From contig NC_022657.1 in NCBI RefSeq assembly GCF_000494755.1, positions 7,656,001-7,720,000 of the forward strand: a stretch of 64,000 nucleotides of DNA, in the 5' to 3' direction. Both the position numbers and the translations under genes were made by a program. This stretch comes from Amorphoplanes friuliensis DSM 7358. GTDB lineage: Bacteria > Actinomycetota > Actinomycetes > Mycobacteriales > Micromonosporaceae. Shown in pieces: positions 61,460-64,000 of the stretch (position 1 is the stretch's first letter; the number at the start of each line of letters is the position of its first letter). A model generated the notes under the pieces. That model was given only the letters and a program-made list of their open reading frames with translations, made no database searches and was not told where the DNA came from.

Positions 61460-61991
61460 ACGCCCGCACCCGCGCCAGCGACTCCCCGTCGACAATGTCC
61501 GCCACCGACCGGTGCGAACCCTCCTCGCCGTACGCACCGGCGGCCGCACGCCAGCCGGGCGGCTGTACGCCGTACTGCTTCCCGAGCAGCGCGGCGAAGA
61601 TCTGCGACTTCTGCTTCCCGAAGCCCGGCAGCGCCGCGATCCGCTTCACCAGCTCCTTGCCATCACCGGCGCCCTGCCAGAGGTTCTGCGCCTCGCCGTC
61701 ATAGGTCTCGACGAGCGCCCGGCAGACCTCCTGCACCCGGGCCGCCATGGCCTTGGGAAACCGGTGCAGGGCAGGCGGCGTGGCAAAGATCGTCACCAGC
61801 GCCTCGGGATCGAACCCGGCGAGCTCCTCGGCGGTCGGCGCATGCCCGAGCCGCTGCGCCAGCACGTACGGCGAACTGAACGCCTTCTCCAACGGACTCT
61901 GCTGGTCGAGCACCATGCCGATGAGCAGCGCCAAGGGGTCGTTGGTCAGCAGTTCGTTGGCCTCGGCGGCGATGGGCAGCGAAAGCGTCAT
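61425..61991 (-). CDS. HhH-GPD-type base-excision DNA repair protein
   Basis: 188 residues: LLTNDPLALLIGMVLDQQ start, KAMAARVQEVCRALVETYDG, and helix-hairpin-helix with glycosylase-type loop (VKRIAALPGFGKQKSQIFAALLGKQ). A usual catalytic Asp position follows this HhH in other family members, and here the segment runs YGVQPPGWRA; activity is therefore uncertain. Start ATG 61991; ATG 62000 three codons earlier is possible. Confidence 0.85.
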   Translation of the reverse strand: MTLSLPIAAEANELLTNDPLALLIGMVLDQQSPLEKAFSSPYVLAQRLGHAPTAEELAGFDPEALVTIFATPPALHRFPKAMAARVQEVCRALVETYDGEAQNLWQGAGDGKELVKRIAALPGFGKQKSQIFAALLGKQYGVQPPGWRAAAGAYGEEGSHRSVADIVDGESLARVRAFKKEMKAAAKG

Positions 61992-62037
61992 GGCCCACAT
62001 CCTATGGACCCGAGCCGCCCCGGCGGACTAACTTCTA

Positions 62038-62053
62038 GGTTGTCTAGACGACC
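62038..62053. promoter_or_regulatory. GntR/HutC-type palindromic operator before GntR-deoC
   Basis: GGTTGTCTAGACGACC has a perfect 8-bp core GTCTAGAC and near-symmetric flanks. This core equals that of the DasR-responsive element family bound by HutC-type GntR proteins. It ends 11 bp before the GntR ATG, next to the GGAGGA site, so autorepression of the operon is likely. Function inferred. Confidence 0.6.
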
Positions 62054-62064
62054 TGGAGGAGCGG

Positions 62065-62790
62065 ATGGCGAATACGCCGCTGTACGTGCGGATCGAGCGG
62101 GCGTTGCGGGCGCGGCTCGTCACCGCGCGGCCCGGGGACGGTGTGCCGGCCGAGTCCGCTCTGGCCGAGGAGTTCGGCGTGGCGCGCATGACCGTGCGGG
62201 CCGCGCTCAACGCGCTCGAGGCCGACGGGTTGATCGAGCGGATCCAGGGCCGGGGCACCTTTGTGCGGCAGCGACCGGCGCCGCGGGCCGCGGGCACGTT
62301 GATGAGCTTTCACGATCAGGTGCGCAGCTGGGGGCGGCGGCCGTCGTCGCGGCTGGTCGAGGGTGAGGTGCGGCCGGCCACCGCCGAGGAGGCCGCTGCG
62401 TTGCAGCTCACGGCCGTTTCTCCCCAGGTCGTTGCGATCACCCGGGTACGCCTGGCCGACGACGTCCCGCTGGCGGTCGAGTACGCGTGCTTCCCGCCGC
62501 ACCTCGACGGCCTGCTGGAGGCGGACCTGGAGACGGGTTCGCTGCACCGCGCCTTGCACGAGCGTGGGGTCCGTCCGACGCTGGGATCGTCCACGCTGAC
62601 CGCGCAGCCCGCCGGCCGGGACGGCGGCCGGTTGCAGGTGCCCGACGGCGAGCCGCTGCTGGTGGAGACCCGCCTGATCGTCGACCAGCACGCCGCACCC
62701 CTCGAATACACCGTGAGCCGTTATGTCGGCTCGCGCTACTCGCTGCAGGTCGCGTTCGACGTGCAGCCACCCCGAGAAGGAGACGTGTAG
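62065..62790 (+). CDS. GntR-family (HutC/UTRA) transcriptional regulator
   Basis: 241 residues: winged helix (PLYVRIERALRARL, EFGVARMTVRAALNALEADGLIERIQGRGTFV) and UTRA effector-binding domain (about 80-240; MSFHDQVRSWGRRPSSRLVEG region). GGAGGA lies 4-5 bp before ATG 62065. It overlaps deoC by one base (TAGTG). Probably represses deoC until a nucleoside or sugar phosphate effector binds; the dyad at 62038-62053 is its likely site. Confidence 0.92.
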   Translation: MANTPLYVRIERALRARLVTARPGDGVPAESALAEEFGVARMTVRAALNALEADGLIERIQGRGTFVRQRPAPRAAGTLMSFHDQVRSWGRRPSSRLVEGEVRPATAEEAAALQLTAVSPQVVAITRVRLADDVPLAVEYACFPPHLDGLLEADLETGSLHRALHERGVRPTLGSSTLTAQPAGRDGGRLQVPDGEPLLVETRLIVDQHAAPLEYTVSRYVGSRYSLQVAFDVQPPREGDV

Positions 62791-63506
62791 TGCTTCCCAC
62801 CGTTGAGCAGGTCGCCAAGATGATCGACCACTCGTTGCTGCGTCCCGACCTGACCGTCGGCGAGGTCCGGCAGGGCTGCGAGCTCGCCGCCTCCCGCGGG
62901 ACGAAGTCGGTGTGCGTACGCCCGTCCGATGTAGCCCTGGCTGTCGCCGCCCTGCACGGGACCGGGGTGCTGGTCGGGACGGTCGTCGGTTTCCCGCACG
63001 GCAACACGCTGACCGCGATCAAGGTGGCGGAGACGAAAGCGCTGGTCGAGGCCGGTGCCGACGAGATCGACATGGTGCTCGACATCGGACGGCTCCGCAG
63101 CGGCGACGCCGCCTACGTCCGCGACGACATCGCCGCGGTGGTGCAGGCCGCCGGCGGACGGTGCGTGAAGGTCATCCAGGAGAACGCCTACCTGACCAAC
63201 GACCAGAAGGTCCTGGGCTGCCGGCTCGTCGAGGAGGCCGGCGCGCAGTTCGTGAAGACGAGCACCGGCTTCGCACCGGGCGGGGCGACCCTGGCCGACA
63301 TCCGCCTGATGCGGGCGACGGTCTCACCGGCGATCGAGGTGAAGGCCGCGGGTGGCGTGCGCACGCTGGACACCCTGCTGGAGCTGGTCGAGGCGGGCGC
63401 GACCCGCTTCGGCGCGACGGCCACCGCAGCGATCCTGGACGACCTGGCCGCCCGCCACCGCGGCGAACGGACGAGCGTCGTGGCTGCGGCGGACGGGGCC
63501 TACTGA
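62790..63506 (+). CDS. deoC: Deoxyribose-phosphate aldolase
   Basis: 238 residues. VAKMIDHSLLRPDLT, CVRPSDVALA, TVVGFPHGNTL, EIDMVLDIGRL (catalytic Asp), CVKVIQENAYL, the Schiff-base Lys in FVKTSTGFAPGGATL and IEVKAAGGVRTLDTLLEL. It cleaves 2-deoxyribose-5-phosphate to glyceraldehyde-3-phosphate and acetaldehyde, the last step of deoxynucleoside catabolism. GTG 62790 start with GAAGGAGA upstream; coupled to the GntR gene. Confidence 0.96.
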   Translation: MLPTVEQVAKMIDHSLLRPDLTVGEVRQGCELAASRGTKSVCVRPSDVALAVAALHGTGVLVGTVVGFPHGNTLTAIKVAETKALVEAGADEIDMVLDIGRLRSGDAAYVRDDIAAVVQAAGGRCVKVIQENAYLTNDQKVLGCRLVEEAGAQFVKTSTGFAPGGATLADIRLMRATVSPAIEVKAAGGVRTLDTLLELVEAGATRFGATATAAILDDLAARHRGERTSVVAAADGAY

Positions 63507-64000
63507 TCGGGTTCCCGGCGAATGTCGAGTTCAGAGTCCGGAAGGCACCTCTGAAGCTCGCGCAGGGCCCGGAAGACACGGATCTCGTCGGCCGGCGACC
63601 ACTTGGTCGTACCGTCGGCGTGCTTGCCGACAACCCGCTCGGCCATCGTGCGGATGTCCACGATCGGGGAGGCCGCCACCAGGAATTCCAGGGCGTCCGG
63701 CACGTGTGCCTGAGTGAAGTAGGGACTTGTCACCAGCCGCAGCAACCACTCGTCCAGAGTGACCGCCGGGATCCGTGTCACGTCCGCGGTCAGCAGACGC
63801 AGGACAACACGGATCGCGGGAACGAGCGACGGGTCGAATTCGTTCGGATCCCACATTCTGCCCTCGACCGCCCGGACCGCGCGGTGGTAGGCCTCGACGA
63901 GGTCCGCGGTGGTTCCATCCAGCGACGAGGTCAACCACACCCGAGTCAGGCTGCGCGCGATGGACTCGACCTCGCCGGCCTCATGGACGACAAAGGTGGT
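63500..64000 (-). CDS. Hypothetical protein, N-terminus beyond window edge
   Basis: The frame stays open to position 64000, so about 166 C-terminal residues are visible and the start lies outside (a GTG at 63940 is only an internal candidate). Predicted helical and soluble; landmarks are LVEAYHRAVRAVEGR, VVLRLLTADVTRIP, ERVVGKHADGTTKWSPADEIRVF and a basic end RREPDQ. No family recognised. It overlaps the deoC stop by 7 bp. Confidence 0.6.
   Translation of the reverse strand, partial: TTFVVHEAGEVESIARSLTRVWLTSSLDGTTADLVEAYHRAVRAVEGRMWDPNEFDPSLVPAIRVVLRLLTADVTRIPAVTLDEWLLRLVTSPYFTQAHVPDALEFLVAASPIVDIRTMAERVVGKHADGTTKWSPADEIRVFRALRELQRCLPDSELDIRREPDQ

Overview
The window is high-GC DNA with dense genes, many GTG and some TTG starts, and frequent 1-4 base stop/start overlaps. 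This points to an actinomycete. The gene content (DUF397, DUF2637, DUF3000, DUF3039, DUF3093, DUF3099, DUF3159, DUF3710 and DUF4193 proteins, HemQ-type heme synthesis, an HrdB-like sigma factor with an Ala/Lys-rich N-terminus) fits Micromonosporaceae, perhaps Actinoplanes; that family assignment is inference. From memory, much of the order (msrB, hemQ-hemG-hemE, DUF3000, RNase D, dxs, TRAM methyltransferase, KimA-like permease, two TrkA proteins, DUF3159, OB-fold, DUF3710, dut, DUF3093, DUF4193, LytR_C, suhB, sigA) matches the Mycobacterium tuberculosis Rv2674-Rv2703 neighbourhood. The window is therefore conserved core chromosome with lineage-specific blocks inserted.

Layout. 1-8.8 kb: the end of a secreted peptidase-like hydrolase, a two-TM K+ channel, a GNAT enzyme, an FtsX-type ABC exporter facing a NarL-type two-component system, and a LysR regulator facing a quinone reductase/SnoaL pair. 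8.8-14.9 kb: LigD polymerase domain, a sortase-type surface protein, msrB, thyA-dfrA, small hypotheticals, wrbA, a lone CBM48 module and an ElaA-like acetyltransferase. 14.9-25.7 kb: heme operon hemE-hemG-hemQ, DUF3000, an HtrA-like protease, RNase D with DUF1152, and a fadA-fadB beta-oxidation operon. 25.8-35.7 kb is the most lineage-specific part: two tandem proteins with disordered Pro/Tyr/Gln tails, a DUF2637 membrane protein with a perfect 18-bp tandem repeat, an OmpR/HisKA two-component system, and three tandem membrane-anchored PQQ-like beta-propellers behind dxs.

35.7-52.4 kb: dxs, a dicarboxylate/amino-acid symporter with a CRP-like operator, the TRAM RNA methyltransferase and KimA-type permease facing two TrkA proteins (a predicted potassium locus), DUF3159/OB-fold, dut-DUF3710, DUF3093, DUF4193, a Cei-like LytR_C protein, suhB, the principal sigma factor and a small zinc-ribbon-like protein. 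52.4-53.85 kb is the largest gene-free stretch. It holds about 24 palindromic units spaced every 39-43 bp, and is the most unusual feature of the window. 53.9-64 kb: SF2 helicase, TRIC-type channel, DUF3039, the psuG-psuK pseudouridine operon, DUF3099, a CHASE-GGDEF-EAL cyclic-di-GMP enzyme, an HhH-GPD protein, a GntR-deoC operon with a palindromic operator, and a hypothetical gene running off the right edge.

No tRNA, rRNA, insertion sequence, prophage or CRISPR array was recognised. All calls come from reading the sequence; no database search was run.
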